In this document: one piece after another, positions 36,646-49,403 of the stretch
Layout of the letters: the number at the start of each line of letters is the position of its first letter
Numbering within the stretch: the first letter of the stretch is position 1
Assembly (NCBI RefSeq): GCF_031143425.1
Contig: NC_090451.1
Location: 347,766,339-347,830,338 of the forward strand
From: Pleurodeles waltl
Lineage: Eukaryota > Chordata > Amphibia > Caudata > Salamandridae
DNA: 64,000 bases
Direction: 5' to 3'
Notes under the pieces: generated by a model
Database searches by the model: none
What the model saw: the letters and a program-made list of their open reading frames with translations, nothing else
What the model was told of the DNA's origin: nothing
Translations under genes and position numbers: made by a program

Positions 36646-39443
36646 TGTAGGAGGCTGGCCTGCTGTGTGGTGGGTACCTATGGTACTTACACCTTAAACC
36701 AGGCCCAGTGATCCCTTATTAGTGTAGTGTAGTCAGTGTCTAGAAGCCAGGGTCTCTAGAGATAGCTGTGGATGAGCAGCCAAGTCTTATCTAGGAGAAA
36801 TGCAAAGCTCATGCAAGACCACCATAGTCACACAGTACTCACAAACATTAAAGAAAGCACTGAGTGTACAAAAATAAAAGTACTTTATTTTGGTGACACA
36901 AATATAAAAAAATACCATAGATGCTATAATCCCTTACGAGGTAAGTAATGCATGAATTATATACACTAGTATGCAGAAATAGGCATAAAAACAGTTAGAA
37001 AACAGTGCTATTAGTGAAACTCACAATAGTTAGAAATGGGCCTAGGAGGAGCACAAACCATATTCTAAGAAAGTGGAATGCAAAAGTCGGTCTCCCACGT
37101 AGGCAAGTGTAGTGTGTAGAGGGGCGCTGGGAGTACTCAGAAAGCCCAAAGGTAAGTACCAGAACCCACCCCAGTGACCAGGAAAGCAGGAATAAATCAC
37201 AGTAAGTTTCCTAGAACACACAGAAAGAAGAAAAGAAGAATATGGCAAAATCCAGAAGAGACTGCAAGACACCAACAGTGGATTCCTGGAGCAGAGGACC
37301 TGTGAAAAGAGGGGACCAAGTCCAAGAAGCACAGGAGAGTCCAGGAAGGGCAGGAACCCCATCCCACCAGGAGGAAGGTGCAAGAAGTGAACCACTGGTG
37401 AGGATGAAGAGTCAGCACTGCACCAAAGAAGACAGAGTCGGGGTCCTGGAGAGTGCAGGGGATGTCTCACGCCAAATGGAGGATTGCAGTTGGGTCTGCA
37501 TCGTCAGAGTCCGCCAACAAGCCTTGGCCCACGCAAAGCTTGCAGTTAGCGGAAAATGGCTGCTTGGGACCAGGAAGGACCAGGTCAACTCTACCCAGGA
37601 GAGGGAGTCAGAGGGGACCCCAGCAGTATAGGGAACCCACCAAAGAGTAGGAAGTGCACACAGGGGTCCCACAGGATGGGGACGAAGAAGTTGCAAAAGT
37701 GACTCATGCAGCACTATGACAAAGGCTCCCATGTTGCTGGGGAACCATTCAGGAAGCTGTGCATCACAGGATGGAGTGCTGGAGCCTGGAACTTCAAGTT
37801 GCATGAAGAACCTGGATGAAGGATGCCAACAAGCCTTGGCAGCTGCAAATGATGTGGTGCACAGGGGTACTGTCTTGCGTGGGGAGGCAAGGTATTACCT
37901 CCACCAAAGTTGGACAGCTGGAAGAGAGGACCATCGGGACTACTTCAATCTACCACCTGTGGTACAGGATCCACACAGCTCAGCAGGAGAGGGGATCCAC
38001 GCAGCTGGTCGTAGTTGCAGTTGGTGCCTGCTGAAGCAGGGGAGTGACCCCTTCACCCCAAGGGAGAGTCCTTCTGTTGCAGGCTGAAGACTGGTTGTCC
38101 TCAGAGGATGCACGACTGGGAAACTGTTGCATTTTCTGGCAGGAGCCGGAGATACAATGTGCAGGAGGTGTCTTGCTTCTTTGTTGCAGCTTGTATGGTT
38201 CCTGGAGGGTCCAGATGTAGTTTCTTTGGTGAGAAGTTGAAGTAGAGAGTGCAGAGGATTCCTGCTGGAGTCTTTCAATCCGAATCTGAGAAACCACCCA
38301 AAGGAGAGACCCTAAATAGCCCTGAAAGGGGGATTGGTCACCTAACCAGCTAAGCACCTATCAGGGGAGTACTCTGTTGTCACCTGCTGGCACCTTGAAT
38401 CCAAGATGGCAAAACCCAGGGACCCTCTGGAGGAGCTCTGAGTACCACCTCTGTGGTGGTGATGGACAGGGAAGTGGTCATTCCCCTTTCCTTTGTCTAG
38501 TTTCCCACTAGAGCAGGGACTGGGGTCCCTGAACCAGTGTAGACTGGTTTATGCAAGGAGGGCACCAAATGTGCCATTCAAAGTATTGCCAGTGGCTTGG
38601 GAAGGCTACCCCTCCCCAGCCTGTAACACCTATTTCCAAAGGGAGAGGGTGCAACACCCCTCTCCCAAATGAAATAATTTGTTCTGCCTTCCTGGGCCTG
38701 AGCTTCTCAAGCAACAGGAGGGCAGAAACCTGTCCGGGAGTTGGCAGCAGCTTGGGCTACCTGGAAACCCTCAGAAGGCTGTAATGGAAATAATGGGGGT
38801 CCTCTAATGAGCCCCCAGAGTGCATGGAATAATACAACCAATGCTTGCAAAAGCATTGGGGCATGATTTCAACATGTTTGATACCAAACATGCCTATGTT
38901 CGGAGTTACCAATATGTGGCTGAACATAGGTAGTGACCTATGTCCAGTACATGAGTAAAATGGCGTCCCCCTCACTTACGAAGTCTGGGAAAATGGGCCT
39001 GGAGTTCTTCTAGTGCAGGGGGGCCCTCACACACAGGTACTTTGCTCCCTGCCCTCTGGGCTAGAGGGCCTACCATAGGGGTGACTTATAAGTGACCTGG
39101 TTTAGTGAAAAAATGGCAGTAAAAGGGTGCTTACATCTTTTCACGCAGGCTGCAATGGCCGTCCTGCAGAAGGCTTTGCATTAGCTCCTTATGGTTGGCA
39201 AAATATATGCTGCAGCCCATAGGGGTCCCTGGATTCCCAATGCCCTGGGTACCTAGGTACCATATACTAGGGACTTAAAAGGGGGCACCAGTATGCCAAT
39301 TGTGGGTGAAATACAGACTTTTGGGAGAGAGAGCATAATCACTGGGTTCCTGATTAGCAGGATCCAAATAAACACAGTCAAGCACACTGACACCAGACAG
39401 AAAAAGGGGGTAACCATGTCAAGAATGAGGGTACTTTCCTACA
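36646..39443 (-). repeat. Solo LTR, 2798 bp, target duplication GTGTT
   Basis: On the + strand it starts TGTAGGAGGCTGGCC and ends GTACTTTCCTACA: ends TGTAGGA/TCCTACA are perfect inverted repeats. GTGTT flanks both sides exactly. Read on the minus strand, the start parallels the partial LTR at 62453-64000. AAAATAAAAGTACTTTATTT near 36868 may mark the transcript end region on the minus strand (inference). The largest frames inside (about 140 codons) have no recognisable protein. No gag or pol is attached. Confidence 0.8.
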
Positions 39444-39456
39444 GTGTTTGATGTCA

Positions 39457-41710
39457 GTCAGTCAGTCAGTCAGTCAAAATAACTTTATTCGGCGATTTGC
39501 CATAAAAGTGCACATGCATACATAAAAGTCATCATAAAATACAGTACTTATTGCATACGTCAAAAGCAAATCTATTAAATCTAAGTTTACCGCCCAAGCT
39601 TACTAAAACAGTATAAGATAATAAATACTTATAAAAACATATATAATAATAGGACAATATAGTAATAAGACAATGCCTTGTTTCTCTTAATAAATGGTCA
39701 CATTACCAGTTCATATCGGTTTCTAATAGTGATAGCAGATTTAATAAAACTAAGAATAGAAATGCACATTTGTTTGGATGAGAGGCTTTGAATGCCAGTC
39801 AATCCGTCTTTGTAGGAAGAAGTGTGCAAGTTACGCAAAATGGGTAATAGAAAGGATTTCCTGGGAACTGAGTAAAGTTTACAGAATAAAATAAAATGGC
39901 AAGTACTTTTTTTCGAAAAATTATCGCCAGGGCATGGCGGTAGTGTTTTTTCCCACACGCATTTTATAGGGAACGCCACTCTAAAATGGATCATATTAAA
40001 TCTAAAAAGTACGAGTAAAGAGTATAAAGAAGGGGTTGGGAACCAAACAAAATAAGGTTCTAACAAGTCTGATGATAGAATTTGTATGTATGAATTAAAA
40101 GAACTCAATTTCTCTGCCACTTGGTATCTAAGATTCATAACATGCTCCTTATGTCGAAGTTTAACAATTTCTTTCGCATTGGCTGACAGGAGCTCTGGTT
40201 TAAAATACATATACTCCAAGTCCAAGTTTCGGAAGCCATTGTGAACAAAATTTAGCCATGGAATTTTGTTACAGTTTGTTAATGAAATACAGTCTTTTAC
40301 GCAATCGTGTGTTAAAGTAGCCGCCGGGTTTGACCATACTTTTATCCATAGCAAAAGTGGGGCAATATCTATCAAATCTGTAATGTAGCGGATTCCCAGT
40401 TCCTCATGACATAAAATGTTTGCTATGTTCTTAGGTACCATAAGTAACCGATGAAGGAATTTGTTCTCTGCAAGCTGTAGAATGCTTGGACTGATATATC
40501 CCCAAAGGCCACCCCCATATATCGCTGCCGAAACACATTTGGAGTTGTAGAGCGTGATGATCTGGTGGACCGGTCTATGCCCTAATCTGCGGGCAAAACG
40601 AAAGATTGCCTCAACATTTCTTGCCAGTTGTTTGAATTTAAAATTCAAATGGAATTTCCAAGACAAAGTGGAACTTAGATACAGACCTAGGTAGCAAAAG
40701 TCTTTTACCTTTGTCAAGGTGTTCCCCCCCATTCTAAAACATTTGGTGCAAGTGGTTTTAGGACCGCAGGTCATAACGTGTGATTTTTTAAAATTTACTT
40801 TCAAATCAAGCTCTTGTGTATGTGTTAAAAAAAGATCCAGGAGGGTCTGTAGACTATTGGCCGTGCGGGCAATTAAAACAGCATCATCGGCATATAATAA
40901 AATTGGCAATTGTCTAAAACTCATCCTGGGGAAATCCTTACCATTTTGGACCAAACAATTGTACAAGCTGTTTATGTACAGTAGAAACAGAAAAGGTGCC
41001 AGTGTGCAGCCCTGTCTAACACCTTGATTGGAAGCAAGGGAATGGATCCAAACTGAATTAGAATAGAGAGGTCAGAGTATAAACGTTTGATCAAATCCAG
41101 CAAATCCTGCTCAATCCCCATTGTATCCATTATGTCCCACAGTTTTGCTCTGTTCACCATATCAAATGCACTGGACAGGTCTATAAATGCTAAGTGGATA
41201 GGTTCCCTTTTGGCAATAACATATTTACTGAGGATAAGATGTAAATTTAGGGCCTGATCCACTGTGCCTAATCCAGGCCTAAACCCATATTGAATTGGCG
41301 ATAAAATGTTTGTCCTTGCAACCCAATCCTCAAGCCGGGACAGAATGACACTTCCCCAATATCTTTGCCGTGGAGTCTATTAAAGAGATGGGTCTATAGC
41401 AAAAAGGGTCAAGCCTATTACCCTTTTTGAAGATCAGGACGATTATTGCCATTAACCATGAGGAGGGGATAGTACTTTGAATAGCATTGTTCAGAACATT
41501 TGTGATTAATGGAACCCACAAATCAGGTAAAGATTTAAATAGATCCACTGGTATCCCATCGGGGCCAGGGGCTTTCCTTAATTTCATTTTAGTTATTGCT
41601 GCACTGACCTCGTGTGCCTCAAATAAAATGCCGCTCTTAAGTGGAATTAGAGTAGCCGAACATGGGAGGCCACGTACCTCCCCTCCATCATTAGGGTTAT
41701 TCGCAGATTA
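39457..41710 (-). mobile_element. Non-LTR retrotransposon, 5'-truncated, (CAGT)n 3' tail
   Basis: The 3' end (low coordinate) is a run of CAGT units, read on the minus strand as ACTG repeats, followed by 3' UTR and a reverse transcriptase running to about 41710. TGATGTCA at 39449-39456 recurs at 41711-41718 and is a plausible 8-bp target duplication. The same tail and UTR occur again at 45437-45618. Clade not assigned with certainty; motifs fit the non-LTR RT group with microsatellite tails. Confidence 0.75.
39698..41640 (-). pseudogene. LINE reverse transcriptase (broken)
   Basis: From high to low coordinate: fingers with EVSAAITKMKLRKAPGPDGI (41635-41550), then FCYRPISLID; palm with HLAFIDLSSAFDMVN; catalytic box YADDAVLIA near 40885; then a long thumb/C-terminal part that is open for 422 codons (40966-39698), including KVKDFCYLGLYLSS. 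Frame breaks lie near 41330-41350 and 40970-41020. The endonuclease domain is missing through 5' truncation. Confidence 0.8.
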
Positions 41711-41718
41711 TGATGTCA

Positions 41719-42430
41719 TTACTAGTGCAGAACCATTGACTAATATATCACCATGAATAAATCAGTCAGGAGCCAGATACATTTCTAAGGGCTTCAAAAG
41801 ACTTTCATCTAGTTCATGGCAGATGAATGCACAATATTCTCAAAAAATGCAGTCACTGAAAACACAATTCATAGCTAAGGTTCCAAAATATAAATAAAAC
41901 CCTAACTTCCATGTTATTCACAACCATACCATGCACTCCTACCAAAAGTGATAGGTGATCTTACCAGTGATAATGTCACATTTATTAATTCCAAAATGTA
42001 TGGTACTTTGGAATCCTCCATAAAATGTCTTTATTGTAAGTTTAGTGCAGCAGTAGTGTCCAATCATATCAACATCAAAAAGGCTTTCACAAGGTTGAAA
42101 ACCTTTAATGGATATTATATAAAAGTTTCATAGAGTGCTGGCACATTTCTGATTTTTTTCTACACCATTTGTTGTTATTGTTGTACAGAGATAGAATTAT
42201 TTTTTAATGTTACAGGTGATCTTCATCCCACATAACATTGTGAATAATGACATTAAATTGATAGAAAGATCCATTGCAGCCCCAGGTTGGATGGGTGGCA
42301 ATGAGTGACTGATCCATGGCCTTGGATAGTAATTCATTGAATATCACTTCTTACCTTAATCTTTCAGAACATAATATTACTTGACTAACTTGTGTAATAG
42401 AAACGATTGTCAGGTTTGTTTCTCCTACAT
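41719..42430. other. Non-coding stretch, nothing recognised
   Basis: AT-rich with no protein motif or repeat boundary visible. Confidence 0.5.
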
Positions 42431-42509
42431 GCTGACCTGCTTATATAAATAAGTCTTCCCTTTGTCCAGGCTATCCCAAATTCCTGATATCAACCCTCAC
42501 CTTAGGCCT

Positions 42510-42880
42510 CACCATTTAGTTGATTCTCTCCTGAACACCGTCTTCTCAGGTTCAAAGAACTTCTGGGCACTGGATTATGACTACCATGTTGACTCTACTT
42601 AGAACAATGCAGAAAAGGTTTTCTGAAGTTACAGTCCTCAGGTCTCTTCCAGACTTTGGGGCCCACTAGCTAATGCTTACTGCAGACATCATGATTTAAC
42701 TCCACAACAAGTCTTTTGTGAGGTAATGCAAGATCTCTGAAAGTACAGGTGCTTTGACTTCATCCATCCCTTGGACCTACTATGACCCTATCAACATGAA
42801 TCTTTTTATTGATGGCTTCTGAGGTTATGATGCAACCTTGAGCTGGGTGTAGCAACACAAACCCATATCCCTGAGCCGGT
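42510..42880 (+). pseudogene. Fossil Ty3/Gypsy RT and RNase H fragment
   Basis: One frame reads VDSLLNTVFSGSKNFWALDY at about 42522-42581, like the Gypsy RT segment before the palm aspartate. Further on, YYDPINMNLFIDGF then GYDATLSWV and QHKPISLSR (about 42776-42880) follow the RNase H pattern of an aspartate-containing strand, GAVL-like loop and basic end. Stops interrupt every 20-30 codons. It is much older than the Gypsy at 7104-11388. Confidence 0.45.
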
Positions 42881-45423
42881 AATTTCTGTTTCTTTTCCAC
42901 TTTGGTGACTGAGGCAATGCTTCGGTGATTGTCCTTTCCTGATTTTCTTTTTCCTCATAAAGTCACTTCACCAGTGGTCCATCCCCTAAAATTGAAGTGC
43001 ATTGAGACCTCTTTTAGATGGGGATTGTAACTTGTCATTAAGTGCAATGCTAATGTTCACTCACTTATAGATGAGACACGCATTCTCATCTCCTTTGTCT
43101 GAATTGCTTGGGGCTTCTTTGGTTGGTGCAGCCTCTGCAGTGAAGCAGCTAAAGCCCTCCTTCTATGGCAGTAATCACATCTCTGGTCATTGTGACTTTT
43201 AGCCAGTCTGCAATTTTAGCTGGGCTGGTTTAGGGGTGAATCTTGGAGTCGTACTTGTTTTATTTCTCTCTTGGTAATTGCACCCCCTGTATGACTAACA
43301 TCCTTCTTTGATGACAGTGATTCTGAGACAATCAATTCAAAGGCTATCCTTCTGATCACTCCTGACCATTCCCACAGCCCTGGCTCATCAGTGCCTTCTG
43401 ATGGGTCAGTTCTCTAATCCATCTTAGCTTAGTCTTTTTGTCATTGTTTTTTAATGCATGGACATTTCCACAACTGTTAAAAGGAAGTTAATAGTGCTGA
43501 CAATGGGTTGGCGCTCTTCTGATGCTTACAGTGTTCTACTGTGTGTGCTGCCTATCTGAAGATTTAATACTCAAGAGTGATTTGCCTTGATGAATTATGA
43601 TAACTTCTCCAACAATATTCCGGACCATAATTTTTAATCTACCATTTACGTTAAGGCTGAAATGCCCAGCTTTTGATTATGTGTGCCTTTTAGTTTCCAC
43701 CAAATCATTATGATCTTCTGATTTCTCCCACATTCACCTACTATAGTATCTGCTCTCAGTCACTTCTTAGTTTGACACTTTTGTCTCTCAATGGAGCTAT
43801 TTTTTGGTATTTTACTAGACATGTCGTCCACAAGGATCTTGTTTGTGTAAATACAAAAAATGATATCCCCCTGTCAACTGGTAAATGAGCAATCTGTTCA
43901 ACCTTCCTTAGCTGTCCATATACCTTTCATAACATGTATACTGCTCAGCTACCTTGTTCAAAATTGACGTCTCCTTTACTGCTATCAATGGCTCCACTGT
44001 ATTTTGGAATTTTCAGAAAATAATGTCCCTTGCCCTCTTTCAATCTGCATTTCATATTCTATTAACTTTCTTCACTTTTGTGATGTATCCTTAGTTTGAA
44101 ACACTGCTCTGCCTTTTGTTATGTTGTCTTCTTTTTCATACAGGGATGTGAGACAAGAATTAAGCCAATTCTTGAAATTCTCCAGATCCTCAATCTTTAA
44201 ATCACCAAAACAGATTGATTTCTTCCCCAGCATGTTCATCACGTGGTCTTAGGCTTCTTAGTTTTCAATGCTATGTCCTCTTTATTTACCATTATGCGTT
44301 ACAACAAATCTGTTATTTGTGGCTGCTATCACCTATATGATATTTGGGAACACCAGTTAGTCTCTTTAAGCTAACACGTGTTATATTAGCTTGAACAATC
44401 TGTTTGCATACACATTCACAAGTATTGTTCTGACTTTCCCACTGTAATGCAATGTCAAGGCATTTGTTTTCTACTCTCACATAAGGTTCTTGTAATGGTA
44501 AGCTTGACAGTACGTTTACACTCTACCCCTTTCTTTCTGATGGCCATAATATTTTCTTCTCAGTCACCTTCCACATGTTATCACATTCTGAAAATAGTAT
44601 TGACTCTTTAAAAATAACTCACCCACCAATTTGGTTGTAAGCATCAAAAGACAAACAATACAATCTCATTGAAATTCCCCATTTCTCCTCTCCTATGAGG
44701 ATGGCAACAAAAACACCCTTAGCCCACTTCAACTTAAGCAGTGAGCAGACACTGGATCCAAACTGCTGATACCAATATTTTTGCTGACTTTGAGCTCATA
44801 TTCTTGAGTGGATCATGGCTTAAGGAATCATCAAAATCCATTAGGATATGCTCATCCTGCCAGTTTGCTCAATTACCCACCCATACAATGAAGGCAATAT
44901 TTGAGATAAAGCAGCCATGAATTATAACATCTTCATATGTTGCAAACATCTTAAAACCAGAATTATTCTCTACTTTCCAATAGCTGGTCCTACGAGTCTA
45001 GCTTTTTTCACCATTACCCATCAGAATTAACATAGAAGACATAACCACTCAATTAATACCATCTACATTTATTGATGCTTTTTCTCTACATTAGGGTACT
45101 TCTAGTGATCTTACCATTTATCTGTCTATTCTCCATATTTCTCCAACAGAATGTTCTTATCTAACACTGCTCACAGCCTAATTATGTAAACAGTTCAGTT
45201 TCTGATGTCATCTTTGCCGAAAGGGACAGCTTTGATGTGTATGATCCAATCCCACTGAATTGGTCAAACCACTCATAAATTTTAGTTTTATTTTAATTTT
45301 ATAAATTTCAAGATAAAACAATGATTGACTGTGTTTGCAGCACTAAATATAGAAATATGAACAACAATGCTTCATGTAACTCCACAAGGGTTTCCCTTTC
45401 TATGAGCAATACAGAGTTAAAGC
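42881..45423. other. Non-coding, probably further decayed retroelement
   Basis: T-rich, no frame longer than 60 codons. It may be the decayed integrase region of the fossil Gypsy upstream, but I could not recognise zinc or catalytic motifs. Confidence 0.4.
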
Positions 45424-45436
45424 ATCTGACTTCTCA
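45424..45436. repeat. Target duplication, left copy
   Basis: ATCTGACTTCTCA, repeated exactly at 45619-45631. Confidence 0.9.
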
Positions 45437-45618
45437 GTCAGTCAGTCAGTCAAAATAACTTTATTCGGCATACTGCCATAAAAGTACACATACATACATA
45501 TAAATCATCATAATATACAGTACTTATTGTATAATTCAAAGACAAGTCTCTTTGATCTGCAAATCTATAAAATCTAAGTTTACAACTTAAGCCTACTAAT
45601 CAATATAAAATAATAAAT
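45437..45618 (-). mobile_element. LINE 3' end, 182 bp, (CAGT)n tail
   Basis: This short insert starts with four GTCA units then AAAATAACTTTATTCGGC, the same tail and 3' UTR as 39457 onward, in the same orientation. It is bounded by a perfect 13-bp duplication, so it is a severely 5'-truncated copy of that LINE. No coding sequence. Confidence 0.9.
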
Positions 45619-45639
45619 ATCTGACTTCTCAATAAAAGG

Positions 45640-47090
45640 ACGTTTTGTCCAATAAATATAAAAGATGGAAAGTGAAGAAATTAGTTATGTGGCATTCCAA
45701 AGAGCTCAATGAAGAAAGGAAAAATCTTAGAAAAACAGAATACAAATGGCAAGAAAATCCATCAATACTGAGAAATACTTTGCTCTGAGACAAAAGTGTA
45801 CAACAAGCCGATTTGTGAAGGAGAGTCAGTACATCACCATCAAAGCCAAATAGACTTGGCTAAAACAGGTTGTTAGTTGCAGTGTTGGTGACCATCACAA
45901 TAAATATGAACATTTGCTACATTACTCAGCACTACAGTATACCACATTAGAATTCTCATTGATTTTCCTTCCAATAGCCCTCCACCCCTACTTTTTGAAG
46001 AAAATCCCTGAATAACTGCTCATATTTTAAAGAGGTATCTCATGCTCAACTATCAACATTATTGTCAATCTTTAATTCTTCATTCTCTTTCCTGACCCAC
46101 TTCTTCTGCACTGATTAAGGACTAACTTACTTTACCTGCCCCCCACTGGATGAACATATTCAAAATCCCTCTACGTTAGGGGCAGTTTGCAGACTGCCTC
46201 ACAGTGGGTAAAGTTAACCACCTCTAATGTTGTTCAGCAAAATCTGAGGATCTTAACAACAGTTGTGCCTTCTCCAGTTTGCCTCATTTGACCATCAGGT
46301 TAAGCGTACTGTATCTCCCTGTTTTTGGATTATCAGTACCTTTAGGAAGGTGTTCTCTTTTATCCCTGTGCAGGCATGCAAGCAAGTAGTTTTTGCCTTG
46401 ACTTGTTTTATGTTGGAATATTGCAAAGCACTTTATTTGGGGATCAACAAATCAGCAATAGCTAAGCTACAGCATGTATAGAATGCAGCAGCAAGACTGA
46501 TACTTGAAATTCCTAAATATCAAATCAGTCTTGACAGGGATTTCCAAACTGCTTTGGCTACTGCTGAACAAACACATCAACTTTCAAGAATTATACATTG
46601 TTCATAGGGCTGTGCAAAATACCGGGCCCAATGGGCTGAGAATTATGTTTCAGAGATACATCACCTCTACACAGCTCTGGTCTGCTAGTTACAATTTTGT
46701 ACCTCTTCCTTAAATACGGAAGAACAAGCCTTCTCTGTGACTGCAGCAAAATTATGGAATTCTCTTCCAAATGCTATCTGTAATCTTCAGGATCATAAAG
46801 CTTTTTGAAAAGCCTTGAAGACCTGGTTTTTAACCCTTTAATTAATTGGTGGTGGTCTTCCTATCTTATTCTAGAACTCTTCCTTCTCGTGTTCTTGCTT
46901 TCGCTCGCTCGCTCTCCCTCTTTAGCGCTTGGACCTTGTGGTATATATTGCACTTTTATAAATCTATGTAATTCGATTTAATCATTTTATTTCAATACCT
47001 GTCTTTGTGAAGGTTCTTGAGAGTTGTGTTGACACTGAATTTAAATGATTCATCTGTGACAATAAAAATGTACTTGTCTGTTGCATATGA
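45640..47090 (+). pseudogene. CR1/L2-like LINE, decayed
   Basis: A basic region before RT is suggested at 45700-45850 (ELNEERKNLRKTEYKWQEN). The C-terminal RT region is clear at 46380-46830: FMLEYCKALYLGINKSAIAK, then NAAARLILEIPKY, then SVTAAKLWNSLPNAIC and KALKTWFL. These are the usual CR1/L2 C-terminal motifs. The RT palm is missing, presumably deleted. A 3' UTR-like stretch follows to about 47090. Confidence 0.6.
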
Positions 47091-47099
47091 CACAGCCAA

Positions 47100-48390
47100 A
47101 AACAAACATTTTGCTAAAAACCTGGTAAACCTGTGTGGGCTTATAGGGCTTGATCTCTAACTGCTTAGCGTCATCCTTCATCAATAGATCACAACAAATC
47201 AAGCTATGCAACTCTTTCTGAAACCTAGTTCCACTCTACAAATGGGTTCCCCAAGGTTGAACTTCAGCCTCTACACTCTTTGATTTATACCTCAAACTCC
47301 TTGGGGATCTTCAAGGTGTATATAACATAGAATGCCATCAATTCACAGATGATACTCATCTGAAAAGGTTTCCTCCCTGAAGATTTTGCACTTTCTTAGC
47401 CCTGACTCTCACAAACATGTCTTGATGTCTTTCCATCATCTACAATATTACTCTCTTAAAACTGAATTTCCTCTCCACTTTACAATTCCTGTCAAAGCCT
47501 ACCTTAACTCCACCACATTTGCTGCTGTAAATCAACGATCATTTAAAATACCAAACCCCTTGGTTTCATCCTCAACAAGTGACTCAAAATCTACAAATAC
47601 ATATACACTGTGTAAATCAATGCTCAAACTGTACTAAGACTGGGTACAACCATCATACCTGAACAAGTTCTCAAAGTTATGTTTCAATCTTTGTCCTGTT
47701 CGTATTTGAATATGAAAAGTTCAGCCTCAATGAGCTTTCAAAACTCATGGCTTCCCTGAAATCAGCCCTATATGAGATTGTTCTAATAGTCTCTAAGAGT
47801 AAAGAAAAGTAAATAAGTTGACAATATCACCTCCATGCCCATTTTGCTACAATGAATTACTATTAATGGAAGCTGCCTCTATATCATATCATGCCTGGTC
47901 CGCAATATCATATACACCTAATCCTCTCACTATCTGGCATGAAAAATTTACAATTTTAGGACGACCTCACTCCTTCCACCCGGAGACCCCAGTACACTAG
48001 GAGACCCTCATTAAAAAAACAAAAATGTTGAGTCAATCATTCTCCAACTGTTCACCTAAAATCTGGACCTCTCCTTATTGTGTCTGCACTATCCTCTACC
48101 AAGCCCCTTTCAAGAGGGTTTTGAAAGTTCCTTCTCATATGTGCAATGTTTTTTTCCTTATGGCTACAGGTTTGAAGAACCAACATCTGTTAATTTAGTA
48201 TATATTTCTCCTTTTACGAACACTTGATGCATTTTATTTTCTCTCTTTGTAGTCCGTTTTAGTATACTTTGTTATTTCAATTGCATAATGTGCTTTGCTA
48301 ACACTTAAATTACTCTGACTTCCATGGGGACAATAACATGCTAAATGAAACCATAAAATAAATAAAAAAACAATAAAAAATTAATCTGTT
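47100..48390 (+). pseudogene. CR1/L2-like LINE, RT palm to 3' end, decayed
   Basis: One frame gives FINRSQQIKLC, then GVPQG with a stop, then STLFDLYLKLLGDL and HQFTDDTHL (47175-47365). FTDD stands where the RT catalytic YADD is expected. Farther on, LCKSMLKLY and, at about 48030-48130, QSFSNCSPKIWTS and FKRVLKVP complete the C-terminus. The A-rich string at 48355-48382 may be the 3' tail. Confidence 0.55.
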
Positions 48391-49190
48391 TGGTAATTGT
48401 GTGCAACGTTTTCTTCTATTCAGTCTGGTTGTCTGAGTTCGTACTTGTAATTTAGTTTACAGAAATGTATTATTGCCCCTGTGTTCATGCATACCTATAT
48501 AAGTGATTGCCAATGTGGCTATGTCGTCACCAAATTACTTATTTACTCATCCATCCCTAATCCACCTATGTATTGCTTTATCTGTTTGTTCATGGACTAA
48601 TAATGTCCAGTCATGCACACACCCCTTCACTTGTTTATGAGAACACTGATTGATTTGTTTTCACTCATTCGCCCATTCACAAATTTACAAACAGAAAACC
48701 ACCAATCAAAGAAGATCTTTCACTTATAAAATGAACCCTGGATTATTTATCATCTTTGCCAATAAATAGCACTACACGCTGTCTTGAAACTTTGTCTTAC
48801 AGTACATATTGCATGTGTACCAAATGTTATGGGGATCTTCACTGCCCCTAACTTTGATGCCTACTTCATTGGATTCAATTCCTCAGCCACGTAAGCCCCT
48901 GGAATCATTCATTCATTATATGGTGGTTGTGGTTGTATCTTTCTCCCATAACCTTTGTTTTTCCAATGTTTAAATGTTATCTGGCCCACTAAAACATCCT
49001 TACATGAACAACAATGCTATAAGTTTCAGATTGAGGACAGGAAAGATGTTGCAAGAGAAACAGGCAAGGGTAAAGTATAGCTATTAATTGAGCAAAGCAC
49101 ATTAACACAATACCCAAATACACTAAGGAAATCTAAAAAGTCTACCAGGAAAAAACTAACATTGAGGCATAAAAAAAGCCTATGCATACT
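48391..49190. other. Non-coding stretch, nothing recognised
   Basis: AT-rich; no frame or structure of note. Confidence 0.5.
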
Positions 49191-49383
49191 TTATCAACAT
49201 TGGAAAGACCATCTCATTTTCTACAAATCCATAATTGGCAATATCTGCAGTTCCATCATCAATATCCCGGAAGTGCCTAACTACCCCATCTCACCTCCTT
49301 ATCTACAATCAGTCTTTACCTTGATCCCACACTAGTACACTAGAGAGGTCCTAAATCTGGCCATAAACATGAAAGAATCCAAT
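49191..49383 (+). pseudogene. CR1/L2-like LINE, left part interrupted by Harbinger B
   Basis: The frame ending TREVLNLAINMKESN runs up to the AAT duplication at 49381-49383 and continues at 57785 as VSTDPFSDVCLKLL. Taking one AAT away, the reading frame is continuous across the insertion. This segment lies just before the RT fingers in the CR1/L2 group. Confidence 0.55.
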
Positions 49384-49403
49384 GGCCCTCATTATGACAT
49401 TGG
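49384..49403. repeat. Left terminal inverted repeat, Harbinger copy B
   Basis: GGCCCTCATTATGACATTGG; its first 13 bases are inverted at 57766-57781 with small differences. ACATTGGCGG is shared with the right end of the hairpin element at 21010-21568. Confidence 0.85.
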
